Shown here in pieces: positions 36,597 through 45,771 of a stretch of DNA of 64,000 nt. The notes under the pieces were generated by a model, which made no database searches, had not been told where the DNA came from, and worked only from the letters and a program-made list of their open reading frames with translations. Origin of the DNA: Pararcticibacter amylolyticus (lineage in GTDB: Bacteria > Bacteroidota > Bacteroidia > Sphingobacteriales > Sphingobacteriaceae). Every line of letters begins with the position of its first letter. Within the stretch, counting starts at the first letter, position 1. Location of the stretch: the NCBI RefSeq assembly GCF_003130405.1, contig NZ_QEAS01000008.1, positions 101,011 through 165,010 of the forward strand. The letters run 5' to 3'. Both the position numbers and the translations under genes were made by a program.

Positions 36597-37550
36597 ATGT
36601 TAATAATCAGATTAATCACCACATCGTTTATTCTTTGCCTCCTGTTTACCGGATGTAAAGACGACATAAATTTACCAGATCAGCCGCTGTCAAACTATGT
36701 CAGTGTATATATGCCTCAGGCAGCAAATGGCCCGGTCTCTTATAATTTTACAACATCTGATACCTTGCCCGGAATCATTTACGGAGCATGTTACGGAGGT
36801 TTTGGCTATCCGGAAGAGGACATCCGGATCTCATTTAAAACCGGGAATGAAGCGGTAGTCGACAGCTTTAATGCTGCAAATAATTCTAATTATGTACTCT
36901 TGCCCGCGAAGAGCTACAAATTCGAAGAAGAACCGGAAGGGATCATCAAGAAAGGTCAGCTGGCGGCAATGCCTTCTAAAGTGCGTATATCTACGTCTGG
37001 AGAGAATGCACCTGATCTTTCTAAAACTTATCTTCTTCCTATATCCATTAAAAGCAGTTCTGTCAAAGTGAATGAGAAGCTGAGAACTCATTTTTGTATC
37101 GTTAACATTATTCCCACATTCTTTAACAGGAGTTCGTGGACTATTACCGATCTCTCCTCTCAGGAAAGCAATGGGGAAGGGCCTAATAACGGCAAAGCGA
37201 TATTTGCCCTGGACGGGAATATCAACAGCTTCTGGCATACTCAGTGGCAGGGTGCTCAGCCAGGGCCTCCTCACCATCTGACTATAGATATGGGAGAGAC
37301 AAAGAGGGTGTCGGGAGCTGCTGTTGTACCGCGGCAGGGAGTAAATAGTGGCAGGCCAAAAGATGTCCAGGTCTTTCTGAGTGAAGACAACTCAACCTGG
37401 CAGCTTGCTTATACAGGATCTTTAGCAAACGACGGTGCAACCCAGAAGGTATTCTTCCGGAATGCTGTGCAGGGACGCTATGTGAAATTGCAGATCAACA
37501 CAGCTTATTCCTCTAATATGGTGCATCTTGCAGAGTTCTATTTGTTTTAA
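36597..37550 (+). CDS. DUF1735 plus discoidin-domain PUL lipoprotein
   Basis: 317 residues from ATG 36597. An in-frame ATG at 36564 would overlap susD by seven bases. Lipobox LFTGC. The N-terminal half (LSNYVSVYMPQAANGPVSYNF, ISFKTGNEAVVDSFNAANNSNYVLLPAKSYKFEE, GQLAAMPSKVRIS) is the DUF1735/BT_3987-like domain. The C-terminal half is F5/8 type C-like (ALDGNINSFWHTQW, HHLTIDMGETKRVSGAAVVPRQG, VQVFLSEDNSTW, GRYVKLQI). It is probably a surface glycan-binding protein of PUL2. Confidence 0.87.
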   Translation: MLIIRLITTSFILCLLFTGCKDDINLPDQPLSNYVSVYMPQAANGPVSYNFTTSDTLPGIIYGACYGGFGYPEEDIRISFKTGNEAVVDSFNAANNSNYVLLPAKSYKFEEEPEGIIKKGQLAAMPSKVRISTSGENAPDLSKTYLLPISIKSSSVKVNEKLRTHFCIVNIIPTFFNRSSWTITDLSSQESNGEGPNNGKAIFALDGNINSFWHTQWQGAQPGPPHHLTIDMGETKRVSGAAVVPRQGVNSGRPKDVQVFLSEDNSTWQLAYTGSLANDGATQKVFFRNAVQGRYVKLQINTAYSSNMVHLAEFYLF

Positions 37551-37605
37551 TCTGCATCGTGTATTTATGGCTGTTGCCTAATTAGTGGAAAATAGATAAA
37601 AACAA

Positions 37606-39246
37606 ATGAAGAAAATTATTCTAAGCTGCTTTGCTCTTTTTGGCTTTTTTACATTTGCTGCTGCGCAAAGTCCAAAGATTGTCAACATTGTTAATTTTGT
37701 AAGAGGTATCGAACCACGCGATGCCGCTATTACGAAGGATGTACTTTATCAAACAGTCGTGAACCAGGTGGATATTATGAAGAAATATCACCTCCCGGGC
37801 ACCTTCCTCCTTCAGTACGACGCACTTACCGATATCCGCTACCAGGAACTTCTTAAAAGTCTGCCCCGGGATTCGTTTGAAATAGGAGCATGGTGGGAAC
37901 TGCCGCAGGCTCTTATCGAAAAGGCGGGACTTAAATGGCGTGGACGTTATTCGTGGGACTGGCATGCGGATGTGGGTTTTTCTGTAGGCTATACTCCGGC
38001 AGAGCGGGAAAAGATCATAGATGTGTATATGGCTGATTTTAAGGAGATATTTGGGTATTATCCTTCTACAGTAGCTTCCTGGTTCATTGAAGCGCACTCG
38101 CTGAAGTACATGTACGATAAATATCATATAGTAGCTTCGGCCAATTGTAAGGATCAGTACGGGACAGATGGCTATACCTTGTGGGGTGGCTATTGGAACC
38201 AGGCATACTACCCCAGCAAAGTGAATTCGTATATGCCGACGCAGCATGCGGAGAACCAAATCCCTGTACCTGTTTTCAGGATGTTGGGAAGCGATCCGGT
38301 AAGGCAGTATGATACAGGAGTAAGTTCATCGAGGCAGGGTGTGATCACCCTGGAACCGGTATATCCTGATGCCGGAGGCGGTGAATCATGGGTAAACTGG
38401 TTTTTCAGATCCTTTACTGAAGACCCGTCTCTGGGCTTTAACTATACCCAGGCAGGGCAGGAGAACTCGTTTACCTGGCCTGCCATGAAAAAGGGGTTTG
38501 AAATTCAGATGCCTTTGATTGCGGGGCTAAGGGATGAAGGAAAGATCAGGGTTGAAACCATGGCTGAGTCGGGTTTGTGGTTTAAAAAGAACTACAAGGT
38601 TACTCCGGCCACTTCTTTTACCGTAACGAAGGATCTGGAAGACAGCGACAGGAAGACCATCTGGTTTAACAGCCGCTTCTACCGTACCAACTTTTTGTGG
38701 GAAAACGGAGGATTACGGATAAGGGATCTTCATTTGTTCGACGAAGCGTTGCAGGATGTTTATACTACCCAGACAGCTAAATCTAATGAGTGTTCCTTCT
38801 TTACTCTTCCCATAGTCGATGGTTTTATCTGGAGCAAACCGGGTAACCTGGCGGGTATGCGTTTTAAAGCAATTTTTGATGGAAAAGAAGTTTTATTAAA
38901 AGGAGGCCAGCCTGTTTTTATTAACAAAAAGAATACAGTGCTGGTTAGATGGCCACTTGAAAACGGGAGCGGCATACTGGAAATTACTCTTGACGAGAAG
39001 ACGATGAAAATCCAATTTAGAGGGCGCCCGGATACCGGGTGGTACCTGGATCTGAATGTGGCGGAGGGGATTAAACTGCCGTTCACCGCTGTGGAGGAAA
39101 AAACGGTTAAATGTGAGTTTGAGGGAATGGGGTATCCGCTGAAGGCGGTTAAAGGGATATTCTCGAAGCCTCATGACGGGACTGTATTCAGGATTACACC
39201 GGAGAACAATGTGATATCTTTAAACCTGGTTGCCCGGTCATTTTAA
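37606..39246 (+). CDS. Secreted protein of unknown family; PUL2 enzyme candidate
   Basis: A 546-residue protein with a clear signal peptide (FFTFAAAQ). The first 330 residues look like a (beta/alpha) barrel of the deacetylase/GH57-like kind: PGTFLLQYDAL, SFEIGAWWELPQALIEKAGLKWRGRYSWDWHADVGFS, STVASWFIEAHSLKYM, ANCKDQYGTDGYTLWGGYWNQAYYPS. These are rich in Trp, Asp, Glu and His suited to a catalytic cleft. The last 200 residues are beta-rich. It may correspond to a Bacteroides DUF3863/DUF3864-type protein, but I am not sure. As the only enzyme-like gene in PUL2, a glycoside hydrolase or related role is inferred from context. Confidence 0.6.
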   Translation: MKKIILSCFALFGFFTFAAAQSPKIVNIVNFVRGIEPRDAAITKDVLYQTVVNQVDIMKKYHLPGTFLLQYDALTDIRYQELLKSLPRDSFEIGAWWELPQALIEKAGLKWRGRYSWDWHADVGFSVGYTPAEREKIIDVYMADFKEIFGYYPSTVASWFIEAHSLKYMYDKYHIVASANCKDQYGTDGYTLWGGYWNQAYYPSKVNSYMPTQHAENQIPVPVFRMLGSDPVRQYDTGVSSSRQGVITLEPVYPDAGGGESWVNWFFRSFTEDPSLGFNYTQAGQENSFTWPAMKKGFEIQMPLIAGLRDEGKIRVETMAESGLWFKKNYKVTPATSFTVTKDLEDSDRKTIWFNSRFYRTNFLWENGGLRIRDLHLFDEALQDVYTTQTAKSNECSFFTLPIVDGFIWSKPGNLAGMRFKAIFDGKEVLLKGGQPVFINKKNTVLVRWPLENGSGILEITLDEKTMKIQFRGRPDTGWYLDLNVAEGIKLPFTAVEEKTVKCEFEGMGYPLKAVKGIFSKPHDGTVFRITPENNVISLNLVARSF

Positions 39247-39272
39247 TGGGAGCGGTATTCATTGTGTATATG

Positions 39273-39311
39273 CCTGCAGAGGGGGCTCTAATAAGAAGCT
39301 CCCTTTGCAGG
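39273..39311 (+). terminator. Hairpin ending PUL2
   Basis: A 15-base stem, 39273-39287 with 39297-39311 (CCTGCAGAGGG.../...CCCTTTGCAGG), with two G-T pairs and a 9-base loop. It lies 26 bases after the last PUL2 stop codon. Confidence 0.65.
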
Positions 39312-39381
39312 TTGTACCGGCATCTAACATTTTAGTCCGGGGGCTAGTGTGAAATATTTCCAGGAATATCATAACAAAACA

Positions 39382-39448
39382 GGCCTTTTAAACAAAGCAT
39401 ATTCGGCCTTCTAAACAAAACTGCCTGTGTCAGGACGGCTTATTTTTG
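39382..39448 (+). promoter_or_regulatory. SDR promoter with AraC-type direct repeat
   Basis: GGCCTTTTAAACAAA (39382-39396) and GGCCTTCTAAACAAA (39405-39419) match at 14 of 15 bases and are 23 bases apart, about two helical turns. The -7 element TATTTTTG follows at 39441-39448 without a -33 TTTG. This fits an AraC activator site; the AraC gene two genes downstream is the likely regulator. Confidence 0.55.
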
Positions 39449-39462
39449 TATCATCAAACGAT

Positions 39463-40488
39463 ATGAAAATGGAACAGAACAATTATCAGGGCGTTCTTCA
39501 GCGTCCGCTGGTTACAGGCTTTAACACCCGTTCGACAACAGAAGAGGTCATCAAAGGCATCGATCTCAGTGGTAAAATTGCTGTGGTGACCGGAGGAAAT
39601 GCAGGAATCGGACTTGAAACTGTCAGAACACTTGCGGAGGCGGGCGCTACTGTGATTGTGCCTGCCAGGGACGTGGAAAAGGCTAAGAAAAATCTGGAGG
39701 ACATCCCGAATGCCGAAATTGAAGCAATGGATATGATGACTCCTGCTTCGATAGATGCCTTTGCGGAAAAATTCCTTTCATCGCGGAGGCCTCTGCACCT
39801 GCTGATCAACAATGCCGGAATTATGTGGGTGCCGTTGAGGAGAGACAGCCGCGGCATTGAGTCGCAGCTGGCTACCAATTATATCGGTCAATTTCACCTG
39901 ACGGCTAAACTGTGGCCTGCACTTAAGCAGGCAAAAGGGGCAAGAGTGGTGAATGTATCTTCTCTCGGACATCATATGTCGCCGTTTAGCTTTGAAGATC
40001 CGAACTTCGAACAACGGGAGTATGAAACGTTGCAGGCCTACGGACAATCAAAAACGGCGAGTAACCTGTTCGCCCTGGAACTGGATAACAGGGCCAAAGC
40101 GTATGATGTGAGGGCTTACTCCCTTCATCCCGGGTCGATAGCAGGCACTGAACTGGCCAGGGAAGCTCCAATAGAACTCTTTAGGAAGATGGGGTTCCTC
40201 GACGAAAACGGGCAGCTGTGTCCGGAAGTACTGGCGGCGTTGAAAACCATACCACAAGGCGCTGCTACAACTGTGTGGGCTGCTACCAGTCCGCTCCTGA
40301 ATAATATCGGAGGGGTATATTGTGAGGATGGCGATATCGCAGAGCTGATTCCCGCAGCTGCAGAGGCTGCTGCACTCGCCAAAGTTCACCAAAGCGGAGT
40401 ACAGGAGTATTCGCTGGACAAAAACAGTGCGAAGCTGCTCTGGACGCTTACAGAGCAAATGACTGGTCTTCGCTTTGAGGTTAAATAA
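39463..40488 (+). CDS. Short-chain dehydrogenase/reductase (SDR)
   Basis: 341 residues from ATG 39463; the longer frame begins with GTG upstream of the -7 element. Motifs: VVTGGNAGIG (TGxxxGIG cofactor site), NNAGIM, catalytic Ser in VNVSSLGHH and YxxxK as YGQSK, preceded by the longer insert typical of WW-domain-oxidoreductase or retinol-dehydrogenase-like SDRs (SFEDPNFEQREYETLQA). It would use NAD(P) on an unknown carbonyl or alcohol. It pairs with the AraC regulator 43 bases downstream. Confidence 0.9.
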   Translation: MKMEQNNYQGVLQRPLVTGFNTRSTTEEVIKGIDLSGKIAVVTGGNAGIGLETVRTLAEAGATVIVPARDVEKAKKNLEDIPNAEIEAMDMMTPASIDAFAEKFLSSRRPLHLLINNAGIMWVPLRRDSRGIESQLATNYIGQFHLTAKLWPALKQAKGARVVNVSSLGHHMSPFSFEDPNFEQREYETLQAYGQSKTASNLFALELDNRAKAYDVRAYSLHPGSIAGTELAREAPIELFRKMGFLDENGQLCPEVLAALKTIPQGAATTVWAATSPLLNNIGGVYCEDGDIAELIPAAAEAAALAKVHQSGVQEYSLDKNSAKLLWTLTEQMTGLRFEVK

Positions 40489-40531
40489 CCGTCCATTGTG
40501 TTAAATTTGTAAACCCGTAAGATCTTCTGAC

Positions 40532-41347
40532 ATGGAATACCAGGCAAAATATATCACTGAAGACATCAAGCTGTCCTGCTACGACGACAAGTTCTTTAAA
40601 TCAGATATTATGTTTGATCATCACATGCTGATCTGGTTTATTTCCGGTGAAACGAAGATTGTCCGTCCTGAGGGAACCTATATGTTCGGGAAAGGTGATA
40701 TTTTCCTGGTGCCGAGAAATCAGCTGGCGACTATTATTAATTATCCAAAAGATGGGCTGCCTCATAAAACAGTCGTCATGCACCTGACGACAGCCTGGCT
40801 CAGGAACTTTTATGACGGCCTGCCTGTAACGCCTTCAGCGGCAGATGTGCCAGGGATACGCCATTATACCGGGCATCCTTTACTTGAAAGCTGCCTGGCA
40901 TCACTTGTTCCTTATTTTGAAATGAATAACTTACCTCCGGGGATCGCTAATCTGAAAATCACAGAGGCAGTTACCATACTGCGTTCTATAGATCCAGGTA
41001 TCGATCAGGTACTTGCCAGTTTCGAAGAGCCAGGGAAGATAGACCTCGCTGGTTATATGGAGAAGAATTTCATGTTCAATATGACCCTGGAAAAGTTCGG
41101 GTACCTTACTGGGAGAAGTCTCACTACCTTTAAAAGGGACTTTAAGAAGGCTTTCTCCTCAACTCCGCAAAGATGGTTAACAAAAAAGCGTCTTGAACTG
41201 GCTCACTATCAATTCACAGAAAAAAAAAGAAAGCCAATCGAAGTCTGCTATGAGGTAGGCTTCGAAAATCTTTCTCATTTTTCGTTCGCTTTCAAAAAGC
41301 ACTTTGGGTATGCCCCTTCGGAACTGTTGGCGGCAGGTGTTCCTTGA
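40532..41347 (+). CDS. AraC-family transcriptional regulator
   Basis: A 271-residue regulator with an N-terminal cupin-like domain (about 25-100, EGTYMFGKGDIFLVPRNQLATI) and a C-terminal AraC helix-turn-helix pair (about 175-265: FNMTLEKFGYLTGRSLTTFKRDFKKAFSSTPQRWLTKKRLELAHYQF, then IEVCYEVGFENLSHFSFAFKKHFGYAPSEL). A near-consensus -7 (TAAATTTG, 40502-40509) gives it a possible promoter of its own. Its stop is eight bases from the convergent sensor gene. It probably controls the SDR through the repeats at 39382-39419. Confidence 0.9.
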   Translation: MEYQAKYITEDIKLSCYDDKFFKSDIMFDHHMLIWFISGETKIVRPEGTYMFGKGDIFLVPRNQLATIINYPKDGLPHKTVVMHLTTAWLRNFYDGLPVTPSAADVPGIRHYTGHPLLESCLASLVPYFEMNNLPPGIANLKITEAVTILRSIDPGIDQVLASFEEPGKIDLAGYMEKNFMFNMTLEKFGYLTGRSLTTFKRDFKKAFSSTPQRWLTKKRLELAHYQFTEKKRKPIEVCYEVGFENLSHFSFAFKKHFGYAPSELLAAGVP

Positions 41348-41355
41348 TTGCCTTC

Positions 41356-43974
41356 TCATGCTTTTACTTTTTCAGCATATTCTGATGGCCTGCATCCATA
41401 TACCTCCTGAAAACACTTGCTTAAATAGCTGGAGCTGCTGAAGCCAACTTTTTCAGCAATTTCGGCAATCGAAAGGTTCTCATTCAGAATAAGCTGTGCC
41501 GCTCTCTGTAAACGAATGTTCCGGATAAAAAGGCTTGGAGACTGATCTAATAAGGTAATGAGTTTCCTGTAGAGTCCGGTTCTTTCCATACAGAGATCAC
41601 GGCTGAGTTGTTCAACCGAATAACCCGGAGTGTGAATATGTTTCTCAACCTGTTCGATTGCCCTGGTTAAAAACTCAGTATCGGCGGTACTAAGTTTGGC
41701 TTCCGGCGGCGACATATATGTCTCTGGTTCATCTCTTTTACTGACAGTGAACTTCTGCTTTTCTTCATATTGATTGCATTGATCTACCAGGTTCCGGATT
41801 CTCAGCAGAAGGATGTCTTCTTTGTGACGGCGTTCAAGCTTTTTCTGTTCGGAAAATAAATACAGTTTGACAGATGATACAAGCAGCAGGATAGAGAGTG
41901 CCGCATAGATGATGCAGGCAGTTGTAGTTTTCCACCAGGGTGCATAAATGATAATGCTCAGTGTAGCCGGGGCGCCATACCACCGGCGGCTATTGTCTGT
42001 TGCCATCACCTTGAGCATGTAATTACCCGGGGGCAAATTTGTGTAAGATATTCTTAAAATTCCGTCTGCCCCGTTTTTTTCACCAGGTCTGTCCAAAGGA
42101 GTTTCATGCCATCTGTCGTCAATCCCGGATAGCCGGTAGCGATAAACAGTTTGCGCCTGGTTCCGGTAGTTGAGGGCTGAAAATACAAATGATAAAAAGT
42201 TTTGATTATAGGAGAGTTGTATTTCGTTCGTGTACGGAGCAGTTTTTGAAAGTATGATCCGTTTATCGTACGCGCTGTCGGGGAGGACCACTTGTCCATA
42301 TAGCATCAGCTCCGTAAAAACTGGCTTGAGCGGGATAGGAGAGGTAAAGATTTGCCGCGGCGGTAAGACGTTAAATCCGTCTATTCCTCCAAAGTATAGT
42401 GTTCCATCTGAAGCTTCGAAAGCCGCACCGTCTGCATACTCGCCATCCAGGGTGCCGTCATGCGGGTTAAAGTTGGAAAAACGTACTTCTTCTTTTTTAT
42501 AATCCACCTGGATCTTTGAAATTCCATAGCTTGTTGTTATCCAGATGTTTCTGTTTTTGTCTTCCAGTATGGAATGAACAAAATTATTAGACAGGCCGTT
42601 GCCGGTATAAAATTTCCTGCTGGCCTTCCTTCCCGGAATGAAGAGTTCCAACCCATCCTGTGTGCCGCCCCAAACCCAGCCATGTGCATCTTTACAGAGG
42701 CAGGTGTAAGTTCTGTTCTGAAATATATGATCCTGTTCCTTCTGTGCCAGTTTTATCTGAACGTCTTTGGGCAGTGATGAAAAAGCCTGTGAATGCAGCA
42801 CTTTCGTGTTTTTTATATGAGGCTGATATTTATAGTATCCCGACTGACTTCTCAGATATATATCGCCTTTGGCATCTTCGGCAAACGACTGAACAATAAC
42901 ATCCTCATGTGAATTTAAAAAAAGAGGCCTTTCTATTCGGATGAACTTATATCGCGCAGGGTGGTAATAAAGAAGACCGCGGTTGAGGGTGCCGAGCCAG
43001 TAACCTCCCTGCCGGTCGAGAAAGATGGTGCTTACTTCCGTCGAAAGGTGATGCCCATCGATGGTTTTAAGTACCGGAATGTAGTGTTTTTCCTGATTAG
43101 CCGGGTTGATCGTCCAGATTCCCTTCGGGCAGGTTATATATGCTATTTCTTCCGGAGTGATCATCAGGGTATTCAGGGTATAATCTTTCCTGAGCAATTG
43201 ACTCCATTTCCTGTTTTCCGGATTGAAATAGAATAATCCCCCTATTTTTCCATTTCGCAATTGGTAGAAGCCCTTTTTCCCTTTTACCACAAGGGATGTC
43301 CTTTCATAGAGTTTTTGTTCGCTCCCCGGATAGGCAGCTGCGCTATACAGCTGTTTTCGGGTTCTTATTTCATAACATACAACCTGGCCGGAGCTGTAGA
43401 ATAAGTATAGATGGTTGTTTTCTGTGGCCAGGTCCTGTAAATCGCCTTTGTTGCGTGGGAGATCGAATTTTCTGTCAGAGTCTGACAGGCGGAGTCCGTC
43501 TGCATTTAATAACCACATCCGGGATTGATTATCAATATAAAGGTCTTCAACGGAATTCTTTATTCCCCTGTGCTTGAAATAAGCCTGTAAATTGGAAATG
43601 TACTTTGATTTACGAAGATCAATGCACATCAGTTTCTGATAATCTTTGATCCACAACAGGGAATCCCCTTCCTGGTAGACCCGGTAAAATCCCAGGTATT
43701 TTTCAAGATGATAAATATGTTCAGATGTCCGGTGGATGTAGGAAAAGCCTGCGCCATCGTAGACATTTACATTTCCGCTCGTTGTAAATACCATTCTGCC
43801 GTCCCGCAGTTGGGAAATGTAACGAATCTGATTGTCACTAAGCCCATGTGATACGTTTACCGGTGTGTATACCACATCATTTGCCTTTAATTCAGGGCAG
43901 TAGAACAGGCAGACGGAAAGAATTGTAAAAACAAAAGCATATTTAATCAGGAGTTTGATACGTTGCATAGGCAT
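41356..43974 (-). CDS. Membrane-tethered one-component regulator: propeller sensor, Y_Y_Y, AraC HTH
   Basis: An 872-residue protein. Signal peptide; beta-propeller Reg_prop-like repeats (about 35-600, for example GLSDNQIRYISQLRDGRMVF, GLSNNFVHSILEDKNRNIWITTSYGISKI); Y_Y_Y domain (about 600-675: YRYRLSGIDDRWHETP, NLPPGNYMLKVMATDNSRRW); one transmembrane helix (about 680-702); a short cytoplasmic linker; then directly an AraC helix-turn-helix (about 775-870: YSVEQLSRDLCMERTGLYRKLITLLDQSPSLFIRNIRLQRAAQLI, SIAEIAEKVGFSSSSYLSKCFQEVYG). Histidine kinase and receiver domains are absent. It probably senses a glycan in the periplasm and controls the susCD pair at 44135-48765. Confidence 0.88.
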   Translation of the reverse strand: MPMQRIKLLIKYAFVFTILSVCLFYCPELKANDVVYTPVNVSHGLSDNQIRYISQLRDGRMVFTTSGNVNVYDGAGFSYIHRTSEHIYHLEKYLGFYRVYQEGDSLLWIKDYQKLMCIDLRKSKYISNLQAYFKHRGIKNSVEDLYIDNQSRMWLLNADGLRLSDSDRKFDLPRNKGDLQDLATENNHLYLFYSSGQVVCYEIRTRKQLYSAAAYPGSEQKLYERTSLVVKGKKGFYQLRNGKIGGLFYFNPENRKWSQLLRKDYTLNTLMITPEEIAYITCPKGIWTINPANQEKHYIPVLKTIDGHHLSTEVSTIFLDRQGGYWLGTLNRGLLYYHPARYKFIRIERPLFLNSHEDVIVQSFAEDAKGDIYLRSQSGYYKYQPHIKNTKVLHSQAFSSLPKDVQIKLAQKEQDHIFQNRTYTCLCKDAHGWVWGGTQDGLELFIPGRKASRKFYTGNGLSNNFVHSILEDKNRNIWITTSYGISKIQVDYKKEEVRFSNFNPHDGTLDGEYADGAAFEASDGTLYFGGIDGFNVLPPRQIFTSPIPLKPVFTELMLYGQVVLPDSAYDKRIILSKTAPYTNEIQLSYNQNFLSFVFSALNYRNQAQTVYRYRLSGIDDRWHETPLDRPGEKNGADGILRISYTNLPPGNYMLKVMATDNSRRWYGAPATLSIIIYAPWWKTTTACIIYAALSILLLVSSVKLYLFSEQKKLERRHKEDILLLRIRNLVDQCNQYEEKQKFTVSKRDEPETYMSPPEAKLSTADTEFLTRAIEQVEKHIHTPGYSVEQLSRDLCMERTGLYRKLITLLDQSPSLFIRNIRLQRAAQLILNENLSIAEIAEKVGFSSSSYLSKCFQEVYGCRPSEYAEKVKA

Positions 43975-44077
43975 TAGCTGGTCCTCTTGTTATAATGTTC
44001 TTAATTACATCAATAACCGGGTTATAAATTACAAAAAGTAAATAATTATTTCCAATGTACAGGACGCCTGAAATTCA

Positions 44078-44117
44078 GGGAGGTACAGGTCTGACCTTGT
44101 CAAGGCCTGTACCTCCC
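44078..44117 (-). terminator. Strong hairpin after susD
   Basis: A perfect 12-base stem, GGGAGGTACAGG (44078-44089) with CCTGTACCTCCC (44106-44117), and a 16-base loop that can itself pair (CCTTG/CAAGG). It begins 17 bases after the susD stop on the minus strand. No T-run, so it may also protect the mRNA end. Confidence 0.7.
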
Positions 44118-44134
44118 CGGGTTCGTTTCGGGTA

Positions 44135-45754
44135 TTAATACCCCGGATTTTGCTGCAGATTTGAATTTGTCAGCCTCGCTGAGTTCGGTATGGGATACAG
44201 ATCCCTGTTTCTGTTCTTTGTTGCATCATGGGAAAACCAGGATTTGGAGCTAAATACGCCAAACCGTATCATGTCCTGCCTCCTGCGGCCTTCTTGTGTA
44301 AATTCCCAGCCTAACTCGTCAAGCAACCTGCCATACGTGATGTCTCCGCCGCCTTCCTGTGTCGACCTGTTTTCGTCACGACGGCCGTAATCATAAACGC
44401 TTCCGCCTTTCAGCTGATCGTCTGTTACGGTTGCTTTTCCGGGGTTGTTTTTAAAGGCCCTTTGGCGTACCTGTGAGATCAGGGCACCAGCGCCTGGCTG
44501 CCCGGAGCGCAGCAATGCTTCCGCTTTCATCATGAGAATGTCCGCATAGCGGAACATAGGCCAGTCATTACTTAGCCGGTTGGTGATCCCTGTTGCATAT
44601 TCAAATTTTCCCCACCGGTATCCATCAGTTATATCAGATTTATCGATACTGGGTACATCCTTTAAGTAAGCAAATGGTTTTCCATTATCGGCACGGGTGA
44701 GTATTTCGCCGGAGGCTTTATATTGTTGTCCTGATATAAAGTTTTCTTTCAGCCGGATATCCTCCGGATCAAATGATCCGATAAATTGAGGAATAACGCA
44801 TACACCGCCCCATGGAGTGTTTGTAAAGTTATATGTCTGCTGGCTTTCGGAGGCAAGAGTATAGAGATGGAAATCGAATGCATTCCAGTCGGTAACGTAG
44901 ATTTCATCGAAAGGAAGGGCAAAAATTATCTCTTTGGAGTTTTCATTGGCTGTCCGGAATACATCTTTCTGATTTGATTCCAAAGCGTATTCGCCTGTTT
45001 TACCGGCGAAGTCTATTACCTTGTCGCATGCCGTGATGCAATCAGTCCATCGGGGCGTACCTGTCCAAACTTCAGCGTTCAGGTACATTTTAGCCAATAG
45101 GGTATAAGCGCCCCATTTATTTATCCGGCCGTAATAATAGCCCCTGGCTGTTTCAGAAAGCTTATCTATATTCTGACTGATCTCGCTTACAACGAAATCG
45201 AATACTTCTTTCCTTGCCGACTGTTTGGGGAGCGACACATCTTTAAAGTCAGTGACAATCGGGACATTCCCATACAGGTCGACAAGAATATAATAATAAG
45301 ATGCCCGCAGAACTTTGAGTTCGGACACCAGACCTTCCTTTATATCTCCGTTTACTATTATGATACCTTCCTCGATTTGTGAAAGCAGTCTGTTACAGGT
45401 ATTTATTCCCGTATACGTGCGCACCCAGGGCTGAAGTGCCGAATCATCATCAGTGGTCCAGGTATGCAGGTGCCATCGTTTATAAATGCCGCCGTCTACC
45501 CAGCCATTCGGGCGGGCCGGCAGAACATCCTGGTCGGCACATAGTTCCTGAGCCCGTACTACGCCATTCCAAAGCAACATGGTTTCTCTCCAGGGAACAT
45601 AGGCTGCATTGACAAGATAACTGACCTCCTGTTCAGTCTTCGGATTATATTTCTCTGAGATTACCTGGCCATAGCTATCGTCTTTAAGTTTTGTGCAAGC
45701 AGCCAGAACGAGTGTGATGACCGTAATGAATATGTATACTATTTTCGATTTCAT
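44135..45754 (-). CDS. SusD/RagB-family glycan-binding lipoprotein
   Basis: A 539-residue lipoprotein with lipobox LAAC (Cys20), then TKLKDDSYGQVISEKYNPKTEQEVSYLVNAAYVPW. The SusD pattern is clear: LRASYYYILVDLYGNVPIVTDF, DWPMFRYADILMMKAEALLRSGQPGAGALISQVRQRAF, and a short NSNLQQNPGY end. It forms the surface lid of the SusC encoded 17 bases upstream. Together they make an importer without adjacent enzymes of its own, unless the GH genes further upstream serve both. Confidence 0.94.
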   Translation of the reverse strand: MKSKIVYIFITVITLVLAACTKLKDDSYGQVISEKYNPKTEQEVSYLVNAAYVPWRETMLLWNGVVRAQELCADQDVLPARPNGWVDGGIYKRWHLHTWTTDDDSALQPWVRTYTGINTCNRLLSQIEEGIIIVNGDIKEGLVSELKVLRASYYYILVDLYGNVPIVTDFKDVSLPKQSARKEVFDFVVSEISQNIDKLSETARGYYYGRINKWGAYTLLAKMYLNAEVWTGTPRWTDCITACDKVIDFAGKTGEYALESNQKDVFRTANENSKEIIFALPFDEIYVTDWNAFDFHLYTLASESQQTYNFTNTPWGGVCVIPQFIGSFDPEDIRLKENFISGQQYKASGEILTRADNGKPFAYLKDVPSIDKSDITDGYRWGKFEYATGITNRLSNDWPMFRYADILMMKAEALLRSGQPGAGALISQVRQRAFKNNPGKATVTDDQLKGGSVYDYGRRDENRSTQEGGGDITYGRLLDELGWEFTQEGRRRQDMIRFGVFSSKSWFSHDATKNRNRDLYPIPNSARLTNSNLQQNPGY

Positions 45755-45771
45755 CTCGGGTTTATTAAAAG

